From: Opisthocomus hoazin
Lineage: Eukaryota > Chordata > Aves > Opisthocomiformes > Opisthocomidae
DNA: 64,000 nucleotides
Assembly: GCF_030867145.1 (NCBI RefSeq)
Contig: NC_134415.1
Location: 71,081,300 to 71,145,299 of the forward strand
Direction: 5' to 3'
Part shown: positions 13,259-24,509 of the stretch, piece after piece
Numbering within the stretch: the stretch's first letter is position 1
Layout: each line of letters begins with the position of its first letter
The notes under the pieces: generated by a model
Told to the model about the DNA's origin: nothing
The model's input: only the letters and a program-made list of their open reading frames with translations
Databases searched by the model: none
Position numbers and translations under genes: made by a program

Positions 13259-13386
13259 AAATTACAGCTGAAAATCTCAGCAGAGAGTTGGATGCCAAGT
13301 ATCTTCATACTTTGGACACAGAACTTGAGAAATATTACTGGGACTCAATTTTAAGGAGTCTTCTCAAAAATCTGGCTTTGTTTTGA
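13259..13386 (+). pseudogene. Exon-like fragment, helical protein-like reading, unknown gene
   Basis: After a CTGCTCACAG acceptor-like site the frame reads ITAENLSRELDAKYLH, then TLDTELEKYYWDSILRSLL before TGA at 13384. It is rich in Leu, Glu and Lys with heptad-like spacing. No donor is evident. It may belong with the fragments at 6996-9933. Confidence 0.2.
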
Positions 13387-14238
13387 ACATCATAAGCTAT
13401 TCAGTATTACCAGTCAGATGCTGAGATCTTGGCTAGAAAGTAGATCTTCCCATAAGCGGTATGCACATCTTCACAACAGGAACCCAGTCTGCTGTTTGTA
13501 ATGCTTGGCATTCTAACCTCAAGTAAATACACCAAGTCATCTTCAGGATATGTCTCTGAGCATGCTTACATGGTAATAATGATGTTAAAGTAGAATGGCC
13601 GTATGATTTATTATGCCTTGTGAAATAAAGCAAAGCCAATCTCTTCCCACCACGGGAAGTACCATCACAGTAGAAAATGGAAACAAGAAAAAATTAAATA
13701 CCACCCAGGCCTCGATCAAACATGCAAACTTTCTAATAAAATATCAGAACCAGATGCTGCTAAAGATGAGTGATAATTAAAGAAGATAAATTAACGAAAT
13801 GTTTTTCCAGGGAATGACTCTACTACACACAAATTGTTTCAGCATGGGGAAAAAATATAATAAAATTACTGCTGCTGCCTGTTTTCAAAAGTTTCCATTA
13901 ATGAGTCAAGGCAGGTTCCCTGCTAAATTCCCTCATATCCAGGCTCCCTCTTTGCCTCTGTTGGTTTAATCTCGGTGTGGTTTAGCAGAGTGAGCGGAGG
14001 ACCGAGCGCCAGGAACTCGGTTCCAGCACTGACTCACTGTGTGGGCTCCCTTATGTCATGCTCAGGGCAGGTCAGCCCTGGAAAGCACATCTCTAAAAAC
14101 GGTCATGAGGGGTCCAGCGCCTGATGGTCTCCCCTCTCTCCATCTCAGACCTGCACAGTTCACCAGAGGTTTTCCCCTGACTGCCAGCCCAACAAAATGA
14201 TCTCAGGCTAAGCTGGTGCAATGTGATTTTTTTTTCAG

Positions 14239-14419
14239 CCTGGTGTCTCATCGCAAGAAATGAGTACGCTGGAAGCCAAATTGTGCAGACACCTGTGCAA
14301 ACTCACAGCAAGGAACACGGCTGGAGCGCTGCAGATGAAGGGCGGATTCAGCAGACCCGCTAAGACCACCCTGGAGCTTTACGTGCCTCTGTATAAACTC
14401 ATCTTAGTCCAGATTGTTG
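14239..14419 (+). other. Best exon-like segment: open, strong acceptor and donor, unknown product
   Basis: A strong acceptor (GATTTTTTTTTCAG) and the donor GTAAGC bracket 181 bases that are fully open as 60 codons + 1 base. It reads SSQEMSTLEAKLCRHLCKL, then NTAGALQMKGGFSRPAK and TTLELYVPLYKLILVQIV. There is no stop in the frame, unlike the exon-like pieces at 6996, 8569 and 9763. Phase 1 at the donor fits the segment at 24413. I recognise no family. It may be an exon of an unannotated gene or the best-preserved piece of a decayed one. Confidence 0.3.
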
Positions 14420-14756
14420 GTAAGCTTCATCTTAGCTAAACATAAGATGATGTTTAAGCCCCTTAAAGTCTTTTCATTTCTTTAGATTTCTTACACATAG
14501 AAGAGTGCCTGTCCAATTGCTGTAGGCATTTTTGTAGCAATTAAAATAACGTGCTGCACTGGGAAAGGAAAAGAATAAAACGAGACGATGTAAATACATG
14601 GCCTAGTTCCCTTTTAACCACATGTTCCCCAGGCTCACAACCTCTGCAAATGCCTGCGAGGAATAATGTGGTTTGCAGCATGCCTTTAAGGTCAACAAAT
14701 CTGTCCTGTTTCAGGCTGAACGAGGGCTTGGGCACAAGATGAGGTTCCCCTTGCTC

Positions 14757-14945
14757 AACGAGCTGCCGTGCGGCGAGCCCCCGCGCCAGCACGCTGCGCT
14801 CGCGGCCAGCGCACGGCGAGACAGCGCGGCTTCAGCCGGCCCCACCGCGGCTCGCACCCCTGGGCCCAGCAAGGCCCCACAAGGCACGGATGGCAGCGAT
14901 GAGGGCTGCTCCCGAAACAGCATCGGCCATGATCTGCCGCCAGAC
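14757..14945. other. Small CpG-dense patch
   Basis: About 190 bases with very dense CG dinucleotides, strikingly different from the AT-rich flanks. It overlaps plus- and minus-strand open frames with alanine/arginine-rich nonsense-like products. A pyrimidine-rich CTGTCCTGTTTCAG lies just upstream (AG at 14713-14714) and could be an acceptor. It is a possible orphan island. Confidence 0.45.
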
Positions 14946-15285
14946 TCGGAGAGAGAAGAGCAGTGCTGACCACAGCTCTAACTTGATCGTCTAAAAAGTG
15001 CGTTTATTAAGCCCCTCTACCCCCTGCAGACCTTTGCGGTCGAAATGAGAAGTGTTGGTTACGCATCTCATAGGGAGCCTGGCAATCTCTCCTCAATCTC
15101 TGCTTTGGTCCTCGTGCCACTGACACCGCGGAGCATCTGCCCCCGAGCCACGCTTTTCACCTGCTGGACAGACTTCCCTGGAGAAATCGGGTGCAGCAGT
15201 CAGAGGGAAGGTGAAGGAAAAGGGAAATGGGGAAGGGGAAAAGGGGAAAGGGGAAAAGAGGAGGGAAGGGAAGAAGAAAGGAAAA

Positions 15286-15530
15286 GGAAAGGAAAGGAAA
15301 GGAAAGGAAAGGAAAGGAAAGGAAAGGAAAGGAAAGGAAAGGAAAGGAAAGGAAAGGAAAGGAAAGGAAAGGAAAGGAAAGGAAAGGAAAGGAAAGGAAA
15401 GGAAAGGAAAGGAAAGGAAAGGAAAGGAAAGGAAAGGAAAGGAAAGGAAAGGAAAGGAAAGGAAAGGAAAGGAAAGGAAAGGAAAGGAAAGGAAAGGAAA
15501 GGAAAGGAAAGGAAAGGAAAGGAAAGGAAA
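15286..15530 (+). repeat. (GGAAA)49 pentanucleotide array
   Basis: Forty-nine uninterrupted GGAAA units, 245 bp, embedded in a longer purine-only stretch (about 15226-15535) that includes degenerate GGGGAAAA-type units on its left. One strand is pure purine, so it could form a triplex (H-DNA) and is expected to be length-polymorphic. The long KGKER- and FPFLS-type open frames over it on both strands are artefacts of a 5-base repeat lacking stops. Confidence 0.98.
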
Positions 15531-15540
15531 AAGCAGACAT

Positions 15541-17060
15541 GAATCTGGGTGTGTAATTTATATATGAGGGAAAGTTTAAACCAGTGTGATTGGCAAGAAT
15601 ACAATGTTACTAAAAGCCACAGACATGGTAATTGGTGAGTCATTTAAGTAAACCCTATTGATCTTGTAAGTTTGCCAGTCTTCAGTTTTCACTTTTGCTT
15701 GAAAATAGCTCAGAAAATAAGACTTAACCAGAAACTCATGATCAGTGACTTTTTAATCCAATTTTTTAACAAATGTAACTTATCTATCTTGAGGGGTGCT
15801 TTTGTTTGACCAAGGGAACAGTGATGGAGAACTTCCCTTTACTCATCTAAGCCTGTCCCAGAGCAGCTGGAGATGCACTGTTGGGGCAGAACAGGTCCTA
15901 TATGTTTTTCTCCTGCAGCTGCAAACAAAAATATTATTTTCAATCGTGATCACTGCCAGCAACCTGTTTTAGGTGTATCAGGAATAAGCACCAGAGGCCT
16001 GTGACACCTCGGCCACATCACTGAGGGAATCCAAACAGTCAAGCTTGTCTCAGACCTATTTTTTGCAGTTCTCATATCTGTGCCCAGCATGGGAGCTCTG
16101 AGCTCCTCAGAAAATTTGACTGACATTACATCTTGCTGTCAGTAAATGAACATGACTGGTATCTAACAGTTGTTCAAAGACAAGGTTAGTATGGAAATTC
16201 ATGTAAAGGAACAAAAAAAAGACGAAGTTCTTATCCCATTCCTCCTTTATTATTTGGGCTGTAGCTACCACAAACTTTGCAGAATTGGCCAAAGCAGGTA
16301 TCCCCAGCTGACCACACTGCTCCTGTGCCAGGGGCTAGGAAGGCCTCATCCTCCCTGAAAGAAGCACCATCAGCTGCCAGGCGATCCTGGGCTGCTGCGA
16401 TAGAGGGACGGGCTCCTTCTCCCCCTCAGAGAGAGCGTCAGTAAGCAGGCACAGGCTTTCCACATTCTTAAGCAAAATATTTACTTTACAAGTGCTGAAA
16501 AAAAATTTGGAGAAGTGAGGAATAATATTTATTTTGACAATGTTAAATTGCATTAAAGTTGAAAGTGAAAATTAGATGCATGCACATACACTGAGGACAT
16601 TATCCACTAATCACAGGAACATAAAAGAACTGGAAAATACCCTCCTCCACTGCCACTAGGAAAGCTGGTCTGGACTAAATTACAGGCAAAATGTATAATT
16701 AAGCAAGCTATTATTATCCAGTGTCTTAGCAGATGCTGACCTCGTTTATGGTGATTTGGATAAGAATTCAGCTGAGGTTTGATTTCACAGCTGTGTCCAT
16801 GATGCCTTGGACCTGTTGTACTGCCCCAGCAATTCCCAGCGTGTTAGCACTGGTGTCTCAGTGCAGTGCTCAAGGTTTCCTATCCTCCTCGGCTGCTGAC
16901 TGGGGAACTTTTCTTTAGCTGCTTGGGAAAGAGCAAATGGTTTTACTGATCTGTCAGCCAGGCTTTATACTTGAAACCTGTGTTTAATTACTTTGAAGAA
17001 GCTTTAATACTCCACCCGTACAAGGAGGGGGGACCTTCCACTGCTGTGTGCTCTTATTTT
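15541..17060. other. Intergenic stretch
   Basis: Nothing recognised beyond short open frames. Confidence 0.5.
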
Positions 17061-17420
17061 TATTTTTTGCAGGTGTAGGCTAGTGGCTTAGTTACTGAAA
17101 TAATAATTCTGTTGGAAATATCATTGGCATGAGAGATGAGCTGCCAAAGTGCTATGGGTTCAGTAATTTGTACATGGAAACGAGGATCCAGGGAACAACA
17201 TGAACATCAGTGGCCCGAGGAGCTTATGATTAAAACATGATGCTGAGCTTTTATGATTTCTACAGCTAATTAGCAAGATTTATACGCATATAACAAAAAA
17301 CAAGGCTGAATACAGTAATGATCCTTATTTTCCACTTGGAGAAGAAAACTACTAAGTCCTAAATAGCAGGGAAAGGAAGAGAGAAAAAACACTCTTATCT
17401 CTTCATTTGCCCATGATTTA
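17061..17420. promoter_or_regulatory. Candidate conserved noncoding element
   Basis: Non-repetitive AT-rich sequence containing GCTAATTAGC-like and TAATGATCC-like homeodomain words and TTTATGAT motifs. It is only a composition-based suspicion. Confidence 0.2.
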
Positions 17421-19230
17421 GCCTAATTGCTTCTGTCTTTTCCATAGGATGAGTGGATGTCTCTCAGGTGGCAGGCATGAAGTCTTTGACTTATTCAATC
17501 AATGGCCATACCTCATTGATTTAATAGAGAAAAGATTTCCTGCTGTTTTTTTATGGCTTCAGACTAGCACCAGTTTTATTTTCCAGCAGCATGTTGGGGG
17601 AATGCGAGACGTCTGAAAAAGTCACTTCCACCAGCGTATACTTGGTTGATTCTGTTCCCCAGAGGTGCAAAAGAAAAAGGAGAAAGCAAACAAAAAAGAA
17701 ATACCAAGTTAGTCCCACAGGAATGAAGGACTTAGTCTGCAGCCGTAGACCCATGAGGGCCCCTGCTGTGCCCGGGACAGCTTCGGGCCGGCAGTGCCTG
17801 CATGACCTGCCTGGGACGTGCCCAGTGTGCACGGAGGGGCTGTGCATGACCCAAGCCCTTTCCCTGCGGCTTCTGCATATCCAGAAGCCCAAACACCCTC
17901 ACATAGTCACAGACTGAAAAACCCCTGGCCAGCGTGTAAAAACTCTTCAGTTCTGCCTGGACAAACCTTTCAGCCAGAAAAGGAGACATCCTCCAGAAAA
18001 CATGATTGCATGGGAATCTCATCGCACAGGATGAGCCTCGCTCAAAGCGCAGATTAAAAAAAGGTGATTGTTACTGAAGCCACTGGCAAAGGAATTGCTC
18101 CAATACAGACCCACAGCAAATGAAGTCAGATGCGATGGCTGGCTTTGTCGTGATTGCAGCTAGCTCCCATGCGCAGCACAGCTGAGAATTCACCTGAACT
18201 CAGCTGGCTGTGCCCCTCGCTCAGGTTTGCCGTTGGGAAGAGCCTCTCCAGCCACAGCTGGCAGGAATACAAGGCCACGGGTGGGTCTGTGGTCCCCTGG
18301 CTGGGACTCGCAAGCCCTGCCAGGCCCTCAGCTGCCCAGGCAGCAGTGCTGGGCATGGAGCCACGTGGTGGGAGACGGGCTGTGCGTACAGCCATCCCAG
18401 GCAAACCTGACCTTCAGGGGGCTGCACTTCATTTTTTGTCCGTGGTAAACTTCTAGTGGCAGGCACAGCATCCTCCCGTGTCCATGGGAAGTGTTTTACC
18501 CATACTGTATGTCACCACAATGTAATAATTAAAAATACAGTCTTATTACACAGTTAGTGTGACCACAAAAGTCCATTTATAAAGCTCTATCTATTTATAC
18601 TGGAGTTGTGTTCCCGCAGCTTAGAGATATACAAATACCGGTATGCCATGCTTAATAGTATCCTAGCATTTTACTGCTTTTTAATGAACCACTGTCATCA
18701 CCTCCCCCAGTATTTTTTTTTCTCTTGTTCCTGTATTCCTAGACAGTCAGCCTAAGTGGGTATAATGGGATAATTTCCACTCCAGCAATGGTCTGGTGCT
18801 TACGTCAAACAGTGCCTGGCAGCTGGCGCATCCTTAAGACACAGTTTGCTGAAGTTTATGGTGAGACCCACTCTGGAGTTATGCCATAGCCTCCATTTTC
18901 ACCTCTAAAACCTGTCCATTTTTTGGTGAAATGTAGCAGGAGCAATTACATAGAAGCATTTCTGGAGAGTTTCTGGTCTAACATTAGATAGGGAGATTAG
19001 TCAGCAAACTTCCACCGAAGTGGCACTTAGCTTTCGGCTTTCTTGGCCAGAGGTGCTTCAGACCACAGGCATGTCACGCTGGCATCTCCGACAGCAAAAT
19101 GTCCATGGAGAGGAACATCAGCCGGGCTTGCTCCCATCGCACAAACCCAGGGCCAGACACAAAGCTCTCAAAACAGGGCTGTGAGCAAAAGGGTCTCTCC
19201 CTGATGGAAAGAAGAAAGTGAACGAAGGCC
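17421..19230. other. Intergenic stretch
   Basis: Unique sequence, somewhat GC-rich near 17740-17870 and 18200-18420, with short open frames on both strands and no recognised product. Confidence 0.5.
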
Positions 19231-19710
19231 TGGCCTTGGCCAGCATCGCCAGGACACCGGCAGCATGGGGGCTCGTACCAGCGGCAGCAGGAGGGCAGGG
19301 GAGCAGGGCAGGGCAGCCCCCCTCGCCCCGGCCCTCCGGTGCAGGGAGCAGGGTCCCCCCGGCCGCTGCTGCAGGTGTGCAGGGAAACGGGGAGCGACAG
19401 GCTGCCGGCGCTCTCCTCCCAAGCATGTGCGCTCCAGATGTGCCAGGAGCGAAAGCCAGCCAATAAGGAATATTATTTATAATAACAATAATAACAATAT
19501 TAATAACATAAGAACATCTGGTAGCATTTTTTGTCCATCTACCATTTGGCTGGAGGCAGAGCATCCGGGTGACATGACAGTCGGTATTTCTGTTTCCAAT
19601 TTAGCCCAAGCTCAGCTGCTGCAGTGACTCGGAGACCGGCGCTTCCAGGGACGTGTTCTGGGCTCCCAGGCTCGGCCGGCCCCGCAGGTGTCACTCCTGC
19701 CACCGCCGAT
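19231..19710. other. GC-rich patch with AT microsatellite inside
   Basis: GC-rich sequence at about 19240-19440 and 19620-19700, interrupted by an AATAAT-type simple repeat at about 19470-19510. CG dinucleotides are moderately frequent. Long overlapping open frames on both strands are a consequence of composition; no product is recognised. Confidence 0.5.
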
Positions 19711-20339
19711 GGCAGAAGCACCTAAAATCATCTGGGTTTGGGCTCTCTTCATCAGTCGTTTCAGAGGAGATTGCAAGGGGCTTTTTACACTTCCATGGCT
19801 CCTTTCCATCCCACCCTATGAGAAAGTTACCCAACTACAACAGAGTGCATTTTCAGACAGAAAGCAAATGCTAGCTGTGTTAAAATCAAAACAGAAGTGG
19901 CTCTATTACACATTTCACGCCCTTGAAAGCATATTTGACTAAACACATATTTAAACCATTTTGGTATTGTTTTGAATTCTAAGGCTTTCAAATGCGTCCA
20001 GTAAATATATCACTTCCACCTACAAAGATTTCAATTTTGACACGCAACTAACATCCAGCCTGAAAGAAATCAATGCTGTTTCTTTTCTCATTATACTGAC
20101 AGAAAGCTAAAAGCAAAATTACCATGGCAGCTGCAGCTGCTGCTCCTAAAGCGTATATAGACAGCTGTAGTAGAAATGCTTTTACTCGTCCTGCTCATCA
20201 TTGGTTTCTCCCAGCAAGTTCTAGGCTGGGGAGTCGATTTCTTTGAGTTCTAGTGCACGGAGCAGGGCTTCCTCAGCTGTGGAACAACTTTTGCTTCAAA
20301 GCAGATAGCGCACTGTGCACAGACTCTCATCTGCTATAA
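19711..20339. other. Intergenic stretch
   Basis: Nothing recognised. Confidence 0.5.
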
Positions 20340-20860
20340 ATTTATACAGGTTGATGACAAACTTAAAATGTACACTATTAAAACTTCACGTTCAAGAATA
20401 ATGTTCATTTAAGCATTCAAGTGTTCTCCCTCAAGTCATTAAAGACTGAGATTAATGCAGAGCAAATGAAGAGGCTCCCTTACGCCTTTGGAGATGTGTA
20501 TCCTGTGCCTGTCCTTGGGGTCAGCCAGCTCTGCACATACGCTCAAGGACAAACTAGGCCCCAACACTCATTATATTATCAAATTTGCATATGAAGCAGC
20601 AAAAGTTGCTGATAAACAGAAAAGCTAGGCCTTTGGCTCAGCACTTGTCCAATTATTAAAATCAGATGTTTTAGATGGCATCTTAAATAAATCCATTTCT
20701 CCTAATGCATTTTACATACCACTCGGAATAACAGGTTAGATTAAATCTAATTATGCAGCTAGACCTTCTAGTTTACGCAGCTGAATTTATAGGGCAATGT
20801 AAGACTGCTCCCATCCCTTTTGGCTCTAGTGTAGTGATTCTTAAAATATGTAAGGTGAAA
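20340..20860. promoter_or_regulatory. Candidate conserved noncoding element
   Basis: AT-rich but non-repetitive sequence dense in transcription-factor-like words: an ATTTGCAT octamer at about 20583, TAATTA-type cores, and a 15-base palindrome TTAGATTAAATCTAA at 20736-20750. Such composition is typical of developmental enhancers, but conservation cannot be judged here. Confidence 0.25.
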
Positions 20861-23800
20861 ATGTCAATAGTGCGGCACTATTTTTAACTGGCAAAAGACA
20901 GGAATTTGGGTTAATTCTACCTCCAGCCTTCTTTTAATCACCCTGTAGGTTGCCTGTTGTAACAAATATTATCAGCATATGAAATCTGCTGACTGCTAAA
21001 GTCTGGGGAATTCCAGTAATGAAGGAATTTTCATACCCTTAAATCTGACACATTTTCTGAAGCAGATGCTCAGCTAAAGTATATTACAAAGCTCCCCTGG
21101 TTATTTCAATGCTAACTTACGATAGCCGAGAGCCTGAAGGGCCAGACTCTCATCTCTTGGCCTGGAGAGCTAGGGGCTCCCCTTTCTCTTGGGGGTGCTT
21201 GCGATGCCACCCAAGTGAGGACCCAACACTCGCCTTTCTCCGAGATGTCGTGGCTGGTCCTAGGTGAAGTAATGATGGGGCAGCACACAAACAGACTGGA
21301 AATTTGGCAGCTGAGCAGCCCGAAGAGAGGGGGAAGAAGCAGACTAGGAATGAGCAGACCTGGGAAAAAAGAAACTGGGAAGGAACAAAGAAAGAGCTGT
21401 AATCAGAAATAATCTGAAGCAACGCTGTTAATATGTCCTTGATGACAGTCCAGGACTCTCAGCTTGGGCCAGGGAACTGTCAGCTAGAAAGGAGTAAGTT
21501 ATTACATAGGTTCAAACTATTAATAGTGACAACGCTCAGTAAATCTGCCTTGTGCGCTGTAAACAAGTTTTTATTCGTATGGCTCAGGACAAGTCCTTCC
21601 AAATCCATATTTGTCTCCCAGCTACACACAGCAGAGGTGCAGCTTTGCAGGCAGAACTGAAACACTGCAATACTGAGCCCTGCACTGGTTGCGTACACAT
21701 TTTTAGCATAAATAGGTATGATTCACCTTCCTCTTGCAAGATGCTGAGCCCCTCCATTCAATTTCTCCTCCCCTCCCCACATCCTGCCTCTCCGAAACAG
21801 GGTTTTCCCTCCATTCTGCAGGGCATTCCCTTGCATACAAGCTCTTCTGCTTCATGTGAACTAAAGAAGTATCTGTGACAGTCACCTGGAAGGGTGAGAA
21901 TTGGGTTCCTGTCTCTGTCTGAAAGATTTGGTGGAGTGGGAGAGTGGGATCCAGATCTCCACGGTGTCTGGAGAGGTGTAGCAGCCTGATGAGACAGCCT
22001 CTCCTCTTCTCGTGCTTCCTCTGAACGTGATAATTAAATCCTTGAACCTGAAGATGACAGCTTCAGTGGGGAGACTAAGGTCCCCCACCACAAAGCTTTC
22101 TAATGTTTTTCTCCTAGAAGGTGGGTTAAACAGCCCTGGTTCCCCCTGGCAAAGGAGGGGTTTCCAGCTGGGTGTTCCACAGACTGGGTAAGCAGGTAGA
22201 GCTGGAAGTGCCTAAATCCCTTCTCAGTCCTTTGGGGTCTTCCTTACTTTACCATCAGATGTAAGCAGTGAGCCAGACAGTTTTTGAATACCAAGTTTCT
22301 GTGCAGCAGAAGACTGAGCACCGTCAGGCAGAGATGTTCTGTCCCCCATTCAGTGTTTGAACAGTCTATTACCAGGAAATCCTGAGTATCAACATTGATT
22401 TTCTGGTAAGATTTTAGTTGGTTTTTAAAATGCAGGTGTAGAAGGCTGATGAAAGGTCCACAGAGCAATATGTGTTATGGTGTCAATCCCACAAATCTTA
22501 GAGAGAATATCCGTGATCCTCTCTCATATTTCTGCAGGCACGTCATCAGAAAGAAAAGCTTGTTTAGTGCTGAGCATCATACTATTACAGAAGGACAGAG
22601 AAATCAAATCGTAGGAGAGGGCACACACACTTCTGGCCACACTAAAAAATATCCCTAGGAATAAATACTACAATCTATTTTTGTTGGTTTGTGCCTTTTT
22701 CCAAAGGTTGCCTTTGAGCGTCACTCACAGCCAAGACACCTTCCCCTCCTTCTGGGCAAGAAAAGAAAAACCTCTCTCCCAGAAAAGGCCTGGAGGGCAG
22801 TAGACGCAGTGTACCTGGCAATTAAATTTGGGAGTCTCCACGATCTTCAGGATCTTCCAAGGATCAATGCCCACTGATTTGCTTGAACATTCAGACTTGT
22901 TCTTCAGTAGAGAAAAATGTTGACTAGACTTACCCTTGATTTCCAAAAATAATTTATGGGCTTCCTGAGTACCCGGCCATGCACTGGAATACCTGACACT
23001 TCTACCTACATACTCCTGAGTGTTTTGGCCATGGGACCACACATTACTGTGTCTTGTCAAAGAGGACACTGCTAGCAGCGAAGCTCCGTCTGGACACCAG
23101 GCTAGTGTTGCTGCTAGTGAGCTGTGGGCTTGTGCTGTGGGAGAAAGAAGAGAAAATAATTCTTGGACTCATAAAGAGAGAACCCTGGAGAGGTCAGTAA
23201 ATGGGAGAAGAATTGAAGATGACTAGTGTTGTGCTGATTGCCGTCAGCAGGCGACTCAGAGCACAGTCCCTTCCAACGTCTTTATAAGGAAGGACAAAAG
23301 ACTACAGCTGGGGAAGAGGAGAAGCCATACAGCCCAGTGAATCAGGATGGACAGTCCATCACTGCAATGGGTAAATGAGCTGTTCCAACTCCTACCACAA
23401 AATAGGAGAAGCTGCAGGGCTAAGCTCACTTAACTTTAACCAACTTTTGCTAATGTGGGACCTTAAACCACACATTTTGGGAGATCAAGAAACAAGAGTG
23501 CTACTGGCTGCATTACAATGAACAAAATGAGCAGCAAAGTGACTGCATATGGGTAATAAAAATAATAGCCAGTGGGAAACATGAGGAATCATTTAAATGA
23601 TGCAAGGGAAAGGATATACATCTGAGTATATTTTTCGTAGGCAAACAGATGAAAACTGGTCCTCCAGCAAAGCTGGGGTAAAGCCAGGGACTTAGATGTT
23701 GCAATGTTTTAATTTGCAGATTTCCTGTTGCCTAGCAGACTCCTCAGCCAGGAATTAGACAGTCAAGATACAATTCCCAAGGAGAATTAGGTGCCTTAGA

Positions 23801-24412
23801 ATAGTATTCCTAGAAACCAGCACACTGAGCATGAAGCTATTTACACTGGCCTGGAGAAACCGCAGAAGAACAGCACAGAACCACAGTCAGAAACAGCAAA
23901 AATCTCTCTCACTGCTCAGTCTTGAATGTCCTCCTGAAGGTAGGTGTTCAAGCCCAGTTAACCCTTTGCCGTAAAAAGACACTTGGCTCTCTCCTTCGCC
24001 TCGCATTGCAGTCAGTATCTTGGTAGCTGGATCGCTCTGCACAAAGGATGGGAACCTGCTTCAAACCTCCACGTTGCTTATGTGCGGCAAGGATTTGGTC
24101 CTGACTCCTGCACATCAGATGTGAGCACCCACATCAAATCAGATTCACCTGCACCCTCTCCCCTCCTCAAAGTCTATGCAAAGAGAAACAGCTTCAACAG
24201 GAGAAACTGGAGAAAAGCTCACCTTAAAACACCAGGTGAAGCGGTAAGCTGAATGCCGACAGCAGGTGTCAGCGTATGGCATTCAAATTCTTGTTCCAAA
24301 TCAGAAAGTGTGAGTTTGCAAAAATCACCCACTTCCCAGGTCAGCCTTCTGTCTGCTGGGTAACTTCTGTCCAGTATGTCCTGAAATGCCTAATTTATGT
24401 CTGCTTGCAAAG
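20861..24412. other. Intergenic stretch, no gene recognised
   Basis: Unique sequence with short open frames only, including an 89-codon plus-strand frame at 23983-24252 that is not recognised. No repeat is identified. Confidence 0.5.
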
Positions 24413-24509
24413 GCGAGACCCAGTTTGAGAAGAAGTATGAAGGCCAACCTACAGCTGTGATGCGGGAAGACATGCTCCATTTGAGAATTCCTGCAAGGAC
24501 TTGGACGAG
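24413..24509 (+). other. Exon-like segment with both splice sites, unknown product
   Basis: Bracketed by CTGCTTGCAAAG and the near-consensus donor GAG then GTAAGT. The 97 bases are open as GC + 31 codons + AG, reading ETQFEKKYEGQPTAVMRED and MLHLRIPARTWT. The start phase fits the segment at 14239-14419 and the end phase fits the segment at 37594-37674. The product is not recognised; it may be a real exon, a relic or chance. Confidence 0.25.

Noticed and set aside
14673..14969. 98-codon plus-strand frame in the CpG-dense patch
   Set aside because: The residues are Ala/Arg/Pro-rich as expected from GC-rich noncoding DNA, and the phase does not follow the exon-like segment at 14239.
15045..15643. 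Long open frames with KGKER- or FPFLS-type repeats on both strands
   Set aside because: They are produced by the GGAAA array, which contains no stop codon in any frame.
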